DNA from: Eubacteriales Family XIII. Incertae Sedis bacterium
GTDB lineage: Bacteria; Bacillota; Clostridia; Peptostreptococcales; Anaerovoracaceae
Assembly: GCA_031261345.1 (NCBI GenBank)
Contig: JAISKC010000052.1
Location: 1-64,000, forward strand
Length of the DNA stretch: 64,000 nucleotides
Direction: 5' to 3'
Below are positions 25,565 through 34,600 of the stretch, one piece after another. Numbering within the stretch: position 1 is the stretch's first letter; every line of letters begins with the position of its first letter. The translations under genes were made by a program, and so were the position numbers. The notes beneath the pieces are model-generated. The model saw only the letters and a program-made list of their open reading frames with translations, made no database searches and was not told the DNA's origin.

Positions 25565-26272
25565 TTAATTGGTGCACTGTAAATCCCTAGGACAAGTGGA
25601 TTCAGTTGTGCCGCATTTATAAAATTTATGTAGCTCACAGTAATCCTCTTTTATTATTACCTTCTTGTCCCTATCGTCGTCCGTGTACTGAATAATAGAT
25701 TTTAGTAGTTCCTTCGTTTCTAAATCCATTTGGCACCCTATTATTACCTCACTAATTTTCACATTCACAGTTTTCGTTGGGGCTTTCGTAAATACACGCA
25801 CCTCTTTTTCGTGTAACCATTCTTCTGATTTATGTTTGAGAATTCTTAGGGCTGTCTCCTCATTTATAGTTATACAATTTGATAAATGTGGTATCTCTTT
25901 GTATATAATTTCTTCTACTCTGTAATTATCTGTATCTATTTCAACACCAATTACAATTCCTTTATGATTATCTGCATAATGTGACCACATTACTTGGCTC
26001 TTGTCCGTTTTTGAAAGCGATAGTATTCTAAATTCGCATTTCCATTCAAGCAATTTTTCACGTGTTTCGAGTGACAGTAAATCGGAAGACATTTCTGTAT
26101 CATTTACACGCAGTTCATCAAGTACTTTTGTCCTATCAAACCCCAAAAACGTGAATATACCTTCTCTGAAATCGTTTTGTTCATTGAAGCCCGCAGCATA
26201 TAGTCTATTATTCAGAAAAATATCCACGATTCTACCGAAGTTTTCAAGTGACCTATATTTGTAGTAAATCAT
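25565..26272 (-). CDS. DUF2971 domain protein
   Basis: 235 residues with the DUF2971 hallmarks: YYKYRSLENFGRIVDIFLNNRLYAAGFNEQND at the start, then FRILSLSKTDKSQVMWSHYADNHKGIVIGVE and WLHEKEVRVF. The family is widespread, often in islands and phages, and has no agreed biochemical function. It lies 41 bp upstream of the J-domain gene on the same strand and may be cotranscribed. Its promoter region overlaps a 10-bp-arm palindrome shared with the divergent XRE gene. Confidence 0.85.
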   Translation of the reverse strand: MIYYKYRSLENFGRIVDIFLNNRLYAAGFNEQNDFREGIFTFLGFDRTKVLDELRVNDTEMSSDLLSLETREKLLEWKCEFRILSLSKTDKSQVMWSHYADNHKGIVIGVEIDTDNYRVEEIIYKEIPHLSNCITINEETALRILKHKSEEWLHEKEVRVFTKAPTKTVNVKISEVIIGCQMDLETKELLKSIIQYTDDDRDKKVIIKEDYCELHKFYKCGTTESTCPRDLQCTN

Positions 26273-26332
26273 TTTATTCCAAATCTCTAATATTTGTCCT
26301 CATAATCTACGAAAATGTAATTACATTACTTT

Positions 26333-26366
26333 AACACATATGTATTCAAATGACAACATATGTGTT
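26333..26366. promoter_or_regulatory. Palindromic operator candidate between DUF2971 and XRE genes
   Basis: AACACATATG (26333-26342) is perfectly complementary to CATATGTGTT (26357-26366) with a 14-base spacer. It lies between divergent genes and overlaps a weak minus-strand TTGTCA-17-TAAAGT promoter. A site for the adjacent XRE repressor is inferred. Confidence 0.5.
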
Positions 26367-26401
26367 CATAGTTTTTGCATTCACAATCTACAATTATAAA
26401 T

Positions 26402-26668
26402 ATGGAAACTATAATGATTGACCCTATAATTGTTGGAAATGTAATTCAAAACTGTCGCCAAGAAAAAGGCGTATCGCAGGAGGTATTAAGTGGCTTTGCT
26501 GGAATAGGTCGGACACATTTAAGTGCAATTGAGCGCGGAGAGCGAAAACCCACATTGGAAACTTTCTGTCATATCGCGGTTGCACTTGGTATGAAGTCAA
26601 GCGAGTTACTTTCAGTTATTGAATCAAAAATATACGAATCCGCTGAAAATTTTTCAGATACGAAATGA
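26402..26668 (+). CDS. XRE-family helix-turn-helix regulator
   Basis: About 88 residues containing a classic Cro/C1-type HTH (VIQNCRQEKGVSQEVLSGFAGIGRTHLSAIERGERKPTLETF, residues about 9-50). The start at ATG 26402 is chosen over the upstream one, which lies in the promoter; ATG 26414 is also possible. It is divergent from the DUF2971 gene and probably controls the palindrome between them. Confidence 0.8.
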   Translation: METIMIDPIIVGNVIQNCRQEKGVSQEVLSGFAGIGRTHLSAIERGERKPTLETFCHIAVALGMKSSELLSVIESKIYESAENFSDTK

Positions 26669-26735
26669 AAATTAGTATGTATCAAGTCTATAGTGCTGTG
26701 CCTTTCGATAGAAGAAATAGGTAGGAGATAGAATT

Positions 26736-26960
26736 ATGGATTGTGATAGGCTAAAGAAATTAAGACAGAAAAAAGGATATACACAAATTAAAATCCAGTT
26801 GCTTACAGGTATTGACCAATCAGATTATTCAAAAATCGAAAAGGGTATAAGATATCCAACCGTTGAGCAGGCAAAACGTTTGGCACTTGTGTTTGAGACA
26901 AGCACAGATTATATATTCTGCTTAACAGATGAAGAAACCCCATATCCGAGAAGAAGCTAG
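26736..26960 (+). CDS. Small XRE-family helix-turn-helix protein
   Basis: 74 residues, nearly all one HTH domain (LKKLRQKKGYTQIKIQLLTGIDQSDYSKIEKGIRYPTVEQAKRLA). GGAG precedes the ATG by 8 bases. It is 67 bp downstream of the first XRE gene and last in the island before the right repeat. Confidence 0.8.
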   Translation: MDCDRLKKLRQKKGYTQIKIQLLTGIDQSDYSKIEKGIRYPTVEQAKRLALVFETSTDYIFCLTDEETPYPRRS

Positions 26961-27005
26961 CCCGTTTTCCCGCACAGAAATTTATTGATGGGTGGAAAAA
27001 AGGTT

Positions 27006-27047
27006 ACAGCAGCCTTCACCACCGGCCATCTAGCCGGCATGGCATCA
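27006..27047. repeat. Right 42-bp direct repeat (att-like) of the 3.7-kb island
   Basis: Copy of 23275-23316 with one mismatch (27011). The reading frame of the flavoprotein continues through it for 12 more codons to a stop at about 27080. Confidence 0.85.
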
Positions 27048-27055
27048 CGAAATAA

Positions 27056-27526
27056 TTACTTCGAAAGGCTTGCGTTCAGCTGATTATTGATAATATCCTC
27101 TGTGATTTCGGAAGCCTCCATCACATAACGCCTACATTGCTTTCGCCTTTCCGGTGCCTCCCACTCAAAGCCCGTAGTCAGGACTCGGCAACAAGTTGCC
27201 TTATTTATTTCCTTAAATCGGTCGTGAAGTTCATTCGTTACCTTGAGGATAAGCTCGTTTGATTCATCGGGCGCAAGCCTACCTGCAATCAGGCTCAGCG
27301 CCATGACGCAGCCGGTGATACCTCCGCAAAGACAACCGGATTTTCCGAGTCCGGCGGTGAATCCGGAGGCAATTTTGAGACATTCCTCCGGCAATCCCAA
27401 CTCGTAGAACTCATTGAAAGCCCTGATCGTTGACTCACTGCACGAAAGCTTATTCGCATGATAAAAATCAGCGAGTTCGGTAGCATTCGCCCAAGTTTTT
27501 TTCTCGTCAATATGTTTATCACTCAT
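27056..27526 (-). CDS. C_GCAxxG_C_C family protein
   Basis: 156 residues starting MSDKHIDEKKTWANA, with AGAGGAA upstream. The conserved cysteine pattern is present: SCSES, GKSGCLCGGITGC, KATCCRVLT and RRKQCRRYV. The family is thought to be a redox or metal-binding membrane-associated group in anaerobes; function is not established. It is convergent with the flavoprotein/island side. Confidence 0.85.
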   Translation of the reverse strand: MSDKHIDEKKTWANATELADFYHANKLSCSESTIRAFNEFYELGLPEECLKIASGFTAGLGKSGCLCGGITGCVMALSLIAGRLAPDESNELILKVTNELHDRFKEINKATCCRVLTTGFEWEAPERRKQCRRYVMEASEITEDIINNQLNASLSK

Positions 27527-27621
27527 AAAATTTCCTCTCACTCGAAGTTACTAAACAGTCATCGCATAAAATTATTATATCACGAGATTTATAATAATTT
27601 ATTTTGTGCTACAATTTATCA

Positions 27622-28272
27622 ATGGAAAATAGTGTACACAAAATGCCTGTATGGATTGAGCCCCTGTTTGATTTGCTCTATTTAATTGCGGGGCTAATCA
27701 TCGCAGGCTTTCTATTCGCAGGCGATGCCGGCTATATCGGGCAACTCTATGGAGCGATGGCGTTGGTGCTCGTTCTTGGCGACAGCTTCCATCTAATTCC
27801 CCGTATCCTGTGTGCCGCAGGAAAGAGCGCGAAAGTCGAGACTGCAAAAGGCATAGGCCTCTGCATCACATCGATCACCATAACGGTTTTCTATCTAATG
27901 CTATATGGCGTGTACTGTCGCTATTTCGGTTTCTCGCAGCCATGGCTCACCTGCACGATTTGGGCACTCGCCGCTTTTAGGATTCTCCTGTGCCTATTTC
28001 CCCAAAATCACTGGCTCAGTGGGGACAGCGGGCGTTGGGGCATATATCGAAACATTCCATTCGCCTTGTTAGGCTTGGTCTTGGCTGCATTGTTCGCAAC
28101 AAATATGACTGTGTCAGGCCCATTTCAGTTGATGTCAATAGCCATCATTTTGAGCTTCGGCTTCTATCTTCCGGTAGTTCTGCTATCAAAAAAACATCCC
28201 AAGATAGGAATGCTGATGCTACCAAAAACCTGCACATACATCTGGATGCTGACCATGGGCTTAGCCCTTTAG
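27622..28272 (+). CDS. Polytopic membrane protein of unknown function
   Basis: About 216 residues with six to seven hydrophobic helices (for example LIAGLIIAGFLFAGDAGYI and GLCITSITITVFYLMLYGVY). No family signature is recognised. I use the ATG at 27622 (MENSVHK); no strong ribosome binding site is visible. Bases 28273-28494 downstream hold no gene that I can support. Confidence 0.65.
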   Translation: MENSVHKMPVWIEPLFDLLYLIAGLIIAGFLFAGDAGYIGQLYGAMALVLVLGDSFHLIPRILCAAGKSAKVETAKGIGLCITSITITVFYLMLYGVYCRYFGFSQPWLTCTIWALAAFRILLCLFPQNHWLSGDSGRWGIYRNIPFALLGLVLAALFATNMTVSGPFQLMSIAIILSFGFYLPVVLLSKKHPKIGMLMLPKTCTYIWMLTMGLAL

Positions 28273-28494
28273 GGATTCCATTCCCACTCGACCAAGGTTG
28301 ATTATCCTGTTTTAGAAACGATTGTTTTTCAATGTTTCATATATTAGCTATGTGTTTTTATACGCAAATAGCATTTTTTAACAATCCAAAAATGTGGATA
28401 ATTTCAAGTAATCTCGATGTGTTTGAAGAAATGGCAGAATATTATTATACGGAGCCATCTGAGAAAATCGGTCTGCATCAATGTCACCTATTAT

Positions 28495-31400
28495 CTAGAA
28501 ATCGATGTTTCTCGCCGTTTTTGCTTTCAGTAGACCGCTGGGTGCGCTTAGGCTATCACTGAGGCACTGCATACAACCGAAGACCAAAAACGAGTCTTTC
28601 GCTCTTGATACGGCTACGTTCATCAAACTCTTGTTGTGGTCGATAAAGAAACAACCGTCGTCCGCACCGTATACACTCGAAAAAATAATGATATTTCGTT
28701 CCGCTCCCTGAAACGTGTGTATCGTGCCTACAGTGATATTTGCCGCTATTTCCGGCAGTGTGCGTTTGAGCCGTTTCCTTATTTCGGCAGCCTGACTTTT
28801 GAATGGCGTGATGACGCCCAAAAGGTTTGTCTCGTTCAATTTCCCGTTGCCGTGAATCCGATTCCGATACCGCTGCACAATTTCACCATAATTGTCTCCA
28901 ATCCATGATACGATCGCTTCGGCTTCGTCATGATTGACCCGACTACTGCCACACTTTACAGATGCATCGGCAAATACTTCCCTGTGCCCCATCGCGGGGA
29001 GAAACCCACTCAGCGCATTTTGAGAATCGTTCTCCGCCGGCCCTCTCTTGGGCTGCAACCTGCCGTGGTAGACTAGCGTGTTGCAGTATTCAATAATGTC
29101 ATCGTAACATCGTCTGTGTTCACAGAGGAACAGACCTTTGCCATATTGGATTGCTTGATCGAATTTGCATGACAGTGAAGCGACCTTCATCAGGCTTGAC
29201 GTAGAACAGTTGAGGCCGTTTCCCTCCTGTATGCGAAATGCTGTCTTGTTTAAAATTACTCCATTGCGAATCGCCATGGCAATGTCCAGTGCCCGCGTTG
29301 TGCCCCAAACCGGTGGAATCTGATTTTCATCTCCAACAACAATAGCTTTTTTTGCCAGTGAAAAAGAGGCGGCCGCTATTTCGGGTGAAGTCTGTCCAGC
29401 CTCATCAACGATTAACAAATCGATATAGCCATACATATAAAATTCATTCTTTGTATTACCGTCATAAGCCAGGAATTGTTTTGGCAGCATGAAAAATGTC
29501 ATGACCATACACGGCGCAATCATCGCCAGCCGCCGGTAACGGTTTTCGAGTACGTCAACGAAATTGCGTTTCTTTTGGTTTTCCGTGAGTGTATCTTCTT
29601 CGGACAGCCATATGCTTTCATAATAGTGAACCGCCAGCCAGAATTCAATATATCGTATTTTGTCGAGAGCGTTGCTAAGTTTGCTCAAATCGAAATCATC
29701 CAAAGCAGATTCTATGACATTTTCAAAAGGCGTTGCTTTATGACTTTTTAGTTCCGCAAATAACTCTGTTAATTTTTCAAATAAGAGAATCAGATCTGCT
29801 TTTCTTTGCTGGAGCTGTTCAATGCTATTTTCTGTTTCCTCAATTCTTGTATTGAACTCCTTGATTTTGTGATGATTGTCGACAAGTTTTTCTTCATAGC
29901 CTTTTGTGATTTCGCCAAATGCCGTACCTCGGTCAAAGTACTCCAATTCTTCTTCCATAGTGAAGGTAAAAGACCAATGGTAAAGTTTCTTTTTAAAAGC
30001 CGGAAGGAATTTCAGACACCGCCAGAACCACGGCAATTTTTGATAGGCCCCTGTCCATTCCGTAATACGGCAATGCAAACGCAAATTTTCCCCGTCAATG
30101 TTGTGGATTTTTTCTTTCAACACGTCTATATTTTCACACAGCGATTTTTCTTCTGTATCAAGTTTTGACAAATAGCCTGTGTAGGAATCCTCGCCAATTA
30201 CATTTTTGATTTCTGCCGCGACTTCAATGCTTTGATCCCGAAGCTTATCTACCGTCTTTAGTTCCGAAAGTATTTTGTCGCGGCAGGCCGCTATGCCGAC
30301 TACCGGTTCCTCAAAATATTGCTGACACCCCTCCAACATACAGACCATCGATTTTTTCCGGATATCCTCCGCTTCCATATCTTCAATGAAATAATTTCCC
30401 CGCACATCTGTGTATTGATAATTGTTTTTTTTCGCATCGTCTCGTTTCGATTTCGAGGAAGAAGGGAAATAGACAGCAAAACTATGTGCCCCATCGATCC
30501 ATCTTCTTTCGAGATTTGTGCAACAAACCGGATTGATTTTGCTAAAGGAATCAATGATATTTGTAACGGCCTGATTGATGGTGGAGGTTGCTACAATGAT
30601 TGGCGGATCCGCCGCTTTCAGCGCACGGGAAACGTACATATCCGCAACGATGGATTGGAGTAGGGTTGTTTTACCTGTACCCGGAGGCCCGTTCACGGCC
30701 AAGATTTCGCCATTGCCCAACACATTGAAATGGTGGAGTGCTTCCCGTTGTGACGGCGATAAGGGATATTCTCCGTTCATCTGGCCGCCATGCCGTTTCA
30801 TCATATCCGTATCGTCGTTGGCAATCATCGGCACAGATGCTTCCGTAATGCCGTCTGTCAATTTTGAGTAGAGCGGCTTTTCTGTATCCGTATTCGCAAG
30901 TAGATGATCGTAGAGCTTTTGAATATGAACGGTGGCTAATACGGTTTCATCCTTGAAAATATAGTAACGGCCATCGGTACCGATTCGATTTCCGTGAATC
31001 GATATTTCATCCTCATCGAATTTCGATTTGGTAACGACCTCGTACATTTGCCTAGTATAATCCAAATATTTTTTCCATGAGTCAATCTGATTTTTCTCAG
31101 CAATCGTGCTTTCTAAATACCGGTCGTAGTCTTCCTCGCTGCCGATGCTAAGTTCTGGTTCTATCATTGGTGTCAAATATTCGCGAGGAATCCATGGCAG
31201 CCTTCCGTCATCTCCACCAGTCATCGAAAGAATGCCCTGTCTACTTAGTAAAGCCGGCAAAAACAGGATAGACGTCATTTCCTCAGGATCGAAAGCTGAA
31301 ATTACCGCGTTTGTGATGTCTAGCCGGATGGTCTTTAGGGCAATAATAATCGGAATACTCTGGCGTTTACTTTTTTGCGCAGAGATCTTCTCCTCCTCTT

Positions 31401-31563
31401 CTTCATCCTTTTTTTTAAAGAGCACCTTCGCAACGCGCTGCGAAACATTTCCGTTTTCAATTTCTTCCATGCTAATGATTTCAAATGGATTGAATCGGTA
31501 ATCTATCGTCGGATTGTTCTGCGCGACAACTGCGTTTCTGAAGTATTTTGTTACAGCATCCAT
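28495..31563 (-). CDS. SF1 (Upf1-like) helicase/AAA domain protein
   Basis: 1022 residues. Walker A is GPPGTGKTTLLQ (near residue 295), motif II reads LLIVDEAGQTSPE (near 720), and the C-terminal half contains VVGDENQIPPVW, LCEHRRC, VGTIHTFQGAERN and VAVSRAKDSFLVFG, the DEXX-box motifs of the Upf1/Dna2-like AAA_11/AAA_12 superfamily. The first 250 residues are poorly conserved, and residues about 430-650 form a coiled-coil insertion between motifs I and II. No nuclease or phospholipase D domain is visible at the C-terminus. It lies 144 bp downstream of an AlbA_2-type protein on the same strand. Large stand-alone helicases of this type are frequent in defence islands; that role here is inference. 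Confidence 0.85.
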   Translation of the reverse strand: MDAVTKYFRNAVVAQNNPTIDYRFNPFEIISMEEIENGNVSQRVAKVLFKKKDEEEEEKISAQKSKRQSIPIIIALKTIRLDITNAVISAFDPEEMTSILFLPALLSRQGILSMTGGDDGRLPWIPREYLTPMIEPELSIGSEEDYDRYLESTIAEKNQIDSWKKYLDYTRQMYEVVTKSKFDEDEISIHGNRIGTDGRYYIFKDETVLATVHIQKLYDHLLANTDTEKPLYSKLTDGITEASVPMIANDDTDMMKRHGGQMNGEYPLSPSQREALHHFNVLGNGEILAVNGPPGTGKTTLLQSIVADMYVSRALKAADPPIIVATSTINQAVTNIIDSFSKINPVCCTNLERRWIDGAHSFAVYFPSSSKSKRDDAKKNNYQYTDVRGNYFIEDMEAEDIRKKSMVCMLEGCQQYFEEPVVGIAACRDKILSELKTVDKLRDQSIEVAAEIKNVIGEDSYTGYLSKLDTEEKSLCENIDVLKEKIHNIDGENLRLHCRITEWTGAYQKLPWFWRCLKFLPAFKKKLYHWSFTFTMEEELEYFDRGTAFGEITKGYEEKLVDNHHKIKEFNTRIEETENSIEQLQQRKADLILLFEKLTELFAELKSHKATPFENVIESALDDFDLSKLSNALDKIRYIEFWLAVHYYESIWLSEEDTLTENQKKRNFVDVLENRYRRLAMIAPCMVMTFFMLPKQFLAYDGNTKNEFYMYGYIDLLIVDEAGQTSPEIAAASFSLAKKAIVVGDENQIPPVWGTTRALDIAMAIRNGVILNKTAFRIQEGNGLNCSTSSLMKVASLSCKFDQAIQYGKGLFLCEHRRCYDDIIEYCNTLVYHGRLQPKRGPAENDSQNALSGFLPAMGHREVFADASVKCGSSRVNHDEAEAIVSWIGDNYGEIVQRYRNRIHGNGKLNETNLLGVITPFKSQAAEIRKRLKRTLPEIAANITVGTIHTFQGAERNIIIFSSVYGADDGCFFIDHNKSLMNVAVSRAKDSFLVFGCMQCLSDSLSAPSGLLKAKTARNIDF

Positions 31564-31707
31564 AATCCGTCTCCTTTCGACTCCGCAAGGATTGATTCTG
31601 TGAATAAATTATCACCTAACGAAGTGTTTTTCAAATGTTATGCTATCACCATTGCATCCAAATATTTTTTGGAAGCGGTTGTTTTACATAAAAATCACTT
31701 AATTTGC

Positions 31708-33180
31708 TTACTCATCTCGTAACCGAATATACTTATTTCCCCTGTCGCCTCTCTTACCTAAAAGGCGCACTTCATTCTGTTCAATCAGTTTGCCAAGTGA
31801 ATATCTCACCTGTGAAAGAGTCAACCCTGTTTTATTCGCGATCTCTATCCTTGATAATGGAGCATCAAACAATGCGGCTAATACGATATCTGTATTATTT
31901 GCCTTATTGACATAACCTACATTGCCCTTCGTCATCGTTGGGTTTTGCAAGATAGCCGTGAAATATATGCCGCCATCAAAGAACTTTGGTAGTGCAAATC
32001 CATATTTCTTACATTCAGCGTAAATCTTTGGAATTCCACTCCCTAACTTTTCAATGATATTTGCTTCTCCTTTAGTGGAAACAAACTGACATATTTCTGC
32101 TAACCTTGCATTACGTGCTACCGAGGCCGTATTCCCCAGTTCCGAAAGGGATATTCCATATAGGCCGCCGGGATTGCTGATTACAAGTCCTTTATCCTCT
32201 ATAGTAAGACTAATATTTTGAGTCATTGATAGCGGATTAAGATCACGATGAATCAGCGCGTTTGCAATCAATTCCCTTGTTGATACCGGTGGGTATTCCT
32301 TTACTTTCGCTACCATACCTCCGGAAATATCCTTCGTCAATTCATTACTGTTATCCAAAACCCATTTTGTTACATCTTCCAAAATCACAGGTATAGGTCC
32401 GTCGAAGACCCTTACATTGGTTGCCCTTACATCATCCGATACTACAGAGCTTTTTTTAACACTTGCTTGAATCGAATAATTTGGGAAGAACTGCTGCGGA
32501 TATATACCCAATGTCAAAATACCTGCAACAGTGACCTCTCCAGTACCTGAAATAACTCCGGAACGTAATAAGACCTCATCGTCTGTCATTTCATTCAATA
32601 CGGTCGAAAAGTTTTTCCTCTCGGCGATATATGATTTGCATAATTCCTGATTTAAATCCATTACGCTCGACTCCGGTACAATATCTTCATCAAACCGCGC
32701 AATGCCTCTGTTGGATATAAAAATCTGTTCTTCAAGAGATGATAATTCAAAATCACTATCATACATTCGTATGTATGCTTTCCCTGTTTTCCCAACCTTA
32801 ACGGGTTTAAGCGATTTGTCTGATTCAAGAACATCAGCAAGTATGACCGACCCATTTTCATGCATAATCAATTCACTCTTGAAAGTAATTCTCGAACTAA
32901 ATTCATTTTTTGCATATGCCGCCAATGTTTGTTGACATTGTTTGCTATCGTATACACCGACAACTGTAAAGTTTTGATTTTCATCTACACCAAAAACAAG
33001 CGTGCCACCGCCCGGCGTATTCGCAAAAGCACTTATCGTCTTTACCGCTGTTTCAGAAAATCCCTTTGCAGCTGCCTTTGCCTCATATTGCCTGTTGTCA
33101 CTATGTTCAGCCTGAAGTATCTGAATAATCTCCTTTAGGCGATTTTCTTGTTTCTCACTATTCATGGAATAAGCATACAC
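31708..33180 (-). CDS. AlbA_2/Schlafen-type ATP-binding transcriptional regulator-like protein
   Basis: 490 residues. The N-terminal AlbA_2 (divergent AAA-4/Schlafen-like) domain has YEAKAAAKGFSETAVKTISAFANTPGGGTLVFGVDE. A central HATPase_c_4-type region contains PPVSTRELIANALIHRDLN and LGSGIPKIYAECKKYG. The C-terminus is a winged helix (IEIANKTGLTLSQVRYSLGKLIEQNEV). The start could also be ATG 33165; neither has an ideal Shine-Dalgarno. The leader contains three 21-bp repeats. These proteins are usually annotated as putative transcriptional regulators, and autoregulation through the repeats is plausible. Confidence 0.85.
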   Translation of the reverse strand: MYAYSMNSEKQENRLKEIIQILQAEHSDNRQYEAKAAAKGFSETAVKTISAFANTPGGGTLVFGVDENQNFTVVGVYDSKQCQQTLAAYAKNEFSSRITFKSELIMHENGSVILADVLESDKSLKPVKVGKTGKAYIRMYDSDFELSSLEEQIFISNRGIARFDEDIVPESSVMDLNQELCKSYIAERKNFSTVLNEMTDDEVLLRSGVISGTGEVTVAGILTLGIYPQQFFPNYSIQASVKKSSVVSDDVRATNVRVFDGPIPVILEDVTKWVLDNSNELTKDISGGMVAKVKEYPPVSTRELIANALIHRDLNPLSMTQNISLTIEDKGLVISNPGGLYGISLSELGNTASVARNARLAEICQFVSTKGEANIIEKLGSGIPKIYAECKKYGFALPKFFDGGIYFTAILQNPTMTKGNVGYVNKANNTDIVLAALFDAPLSRIEIANKTGLTLSQVRYSLGKLIEQNEVRLLGKRGDRGNKYIRLRDE

Positions 33181-33203
33181 CTAAATGCTACTTTCCGCAA
33201 TCT

Positions 33204-33266
33204 ACATTGCTAAATTACACCTTCACATTGCTAAATTGCACCTTCACATTGCTAAATTGCATATAA
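33204..33266. repeat. Three 21-bp tandem repeats upstream of the AlbA_2 gene
   Basis: Units at 33204, 33225 and 33246 share ACATTGCTAAATTGCACCTTC; the third is degenerate at its end. The 21-bp period equals two helical turns. On the gene's strand the repeats also read as an open 15-codon peptide (MQFSNVKVQFSNVKV). Confidence 0.85.
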
Positions 33267-33562
33267 AATGTCGAAAACCCACATAGTCGTATACAACAAG
33301 GAGCTTGCTGACTTACGGTTTTAGGTTCTCTTCCCACTCTTCGCTATGAGTTTTGAGGTATATAGAACCGCATATTTTTCAAGGCTCATAGCAACACAAT
33401 TGTATCTATTGTTCATATTATCGGGGTCATCTCGGAGAAAACCGGAGTTTTGCAGTCACCGACAACCACTTCAAGTGGTGGTTTGGAATGGATCCTATAA
33501 GGGCCAGTTACGTGCTCCGCCTAAAGACGGGTGTCATAAGTACTATTACCTTAAAGTGGCCT

Positions 33563-33750
33563 CTAACTTCTTTTCAATGCTTCTTTCATATCAGATTCTT
33601 GCCACTCCCTGATCGCATCCTCTGTAATATTTATTTTATAAATTCTCTTTTCATAGGCCACATCAACATGTCCATGGAATAGTTCTAAATATTGGAGTCT
33701 TTTTGATTTACTAATGGATTTAGTTCAATTGTGGTGAGATTGTGGTCCAT
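33563..33750 (-). pseudogene. Frameshifted small gene remnant
   Basis: A minus-strand frame starting MDHNLTTIELNPLVNQK runs into a stop. In the next frame the sequence continues KRLQYLELFHGHVDVAYEKR and on to a stop at 33563, with sensible amphipathic helices (ITEDAIREWQESDMKEALKRS). The total length is not a multiple of three, so this looks like one ORF with a one-base indel. The rest of 33267-33870 shows nothing else I can support. Confidence 0.4.
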
Positions 33751-33876
33751 ATCGGTTTCTTCTTACACAATGCCTTCGATTTTGTCCTTATTATAACATA
33801 GGCAAAGCCATAATCTATGAACCAACGTTCATTTTATCCATTACAGTAATTATGTAAATTGTTATTATAATAACAT

Positions 33877-33905
33877 TTGACACACCTAATAACATATTGT
33901 ATTAT
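33877..33905 (+). promoter_or_regulatory. Promoter of the 33946 gene
   Basis: TTGACA (33877-33882), 17-bp spacer, TATTAT (33900-33905). Confidence 0.6.
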
Positions 33906-33945
33906 ATTATTATAAGCAACTAGCAGAATAAAATTGGAGGAATAT

Positions 33946-34545
33946 ATGAATAACAAAAGAATAAAATTTTCCATTGAATTAACCCCCGAAGGACTACAGG
34001 CTCTCGAGAAAATTCAGAAGGAACTATCAATGGAAGTCGGCTTTAAAATCGGAAGAGGGCAAGTTGTCGAAGCTCTAGTTACTAGCAAGAAATATGAATT
34101 TCCAGAACTAATCAAACTCGGAGCTGTCATGCGCTATATGATGTGGTCAATGGCTTGGGATCTTGAAGAACTTGGTATTTTAAAATTTGCAGGAGTTTAT
34201 AGTTCAAACGACAGGCACAGCGTTGAAGAAGATTTAAGAAATTTGGGATTTGATTACATTGAGGATATTGATAAAGAAACACGAAAAATCATTAACCGAA
34301 AACAAGCAATCCTTTTCGATGTTGATGAAGATGGATCAGTTTTTGCGGATGCAGCAAGAAGAAAAAAGGATGAATATTTTTTGCAACAACATAAGATGGT
34401 TGAGGAAGGAATTGAAGAAGGTCTATTCCAGTGGGGTGGAAAGATAGACTTTCAGGATGAAGAAAGAAATCAAAGATGGGCATACCTATCAGAAAAGGTC
34501 TCATATTGGGAAAAGTTAACTCGACATTGCTTATGCAATGTATAG
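33946..34545 (+). CDS. Hypothetical protein, possible ribbon-helix-helix N-terminus
   Basis: 199 residues starting MNNKRIKFSIELTPEGLQAL at an ATG with GGAGG 6 bases upstream. The first 50 residues have a beta-strand then two helices, loosely like a ribbon-helix-helix DNA-binding domain. The remainder is charged and helical with no recognised family. It has its own promoter and no operon partner. Base composition is AT-rich compared with core genes. Confidence 0.6.
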   Translation: MNNKRIKFSIELTPEGLQALEKIQKELSMEVGFKIGRGQVVEALVTSKKYEFPELIKLGAVMRYMMWSMAWDLEELGILKFAGVYSSNDRHSVEEDLRNLGFDYIEDIDKETRKIINRKQAILFDVDEDGSVFADAARRKKDEYFLQQHKMVEEGIEEGLFQWGGKIDFQDEERNQRWAYLSEKVSYWEKLTRHCLCNV

Positions 34546-34600
34546 TGACCAAGCTTAACATCTAAAAAACTGTGAATTTCCTCTACGCACACCCAACCAT

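Larger units (their letters stand above)
23275..27047. mobile_element. Putative genomic island bounded by 42-bp direct repeats
   Basis: The segment between the repeats is more AT-rich than the flanking core genes and holds a small membrane peptide, a J-domain/RCC1 repeat protein, a DUF2971 protein and two XRE regulators. No integrase or transposase gene is visible, so mobilisation in trans or loss of the recombinase is inferred. The right copy continues in the flavoprotein frame (GHLAGMAS then RNNYFERLAFS and stop), suggesting the original gene ended there. Confidence 0.6.

Noticed and set aside
28270-28295. TTCCCACTCGA motif resembling the guaA 3'-end integration site
   Set aside because: Only about 11 bases match, no guaA coding sequence surrounds it and no integrase or second copy was found.
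28332-28562. 76-codon plus-strand frame downstream of the membrane-protein gene
   Set aside because: It overlaps the 3' end of the helicase gene, has no ribosome binding site and no domain.
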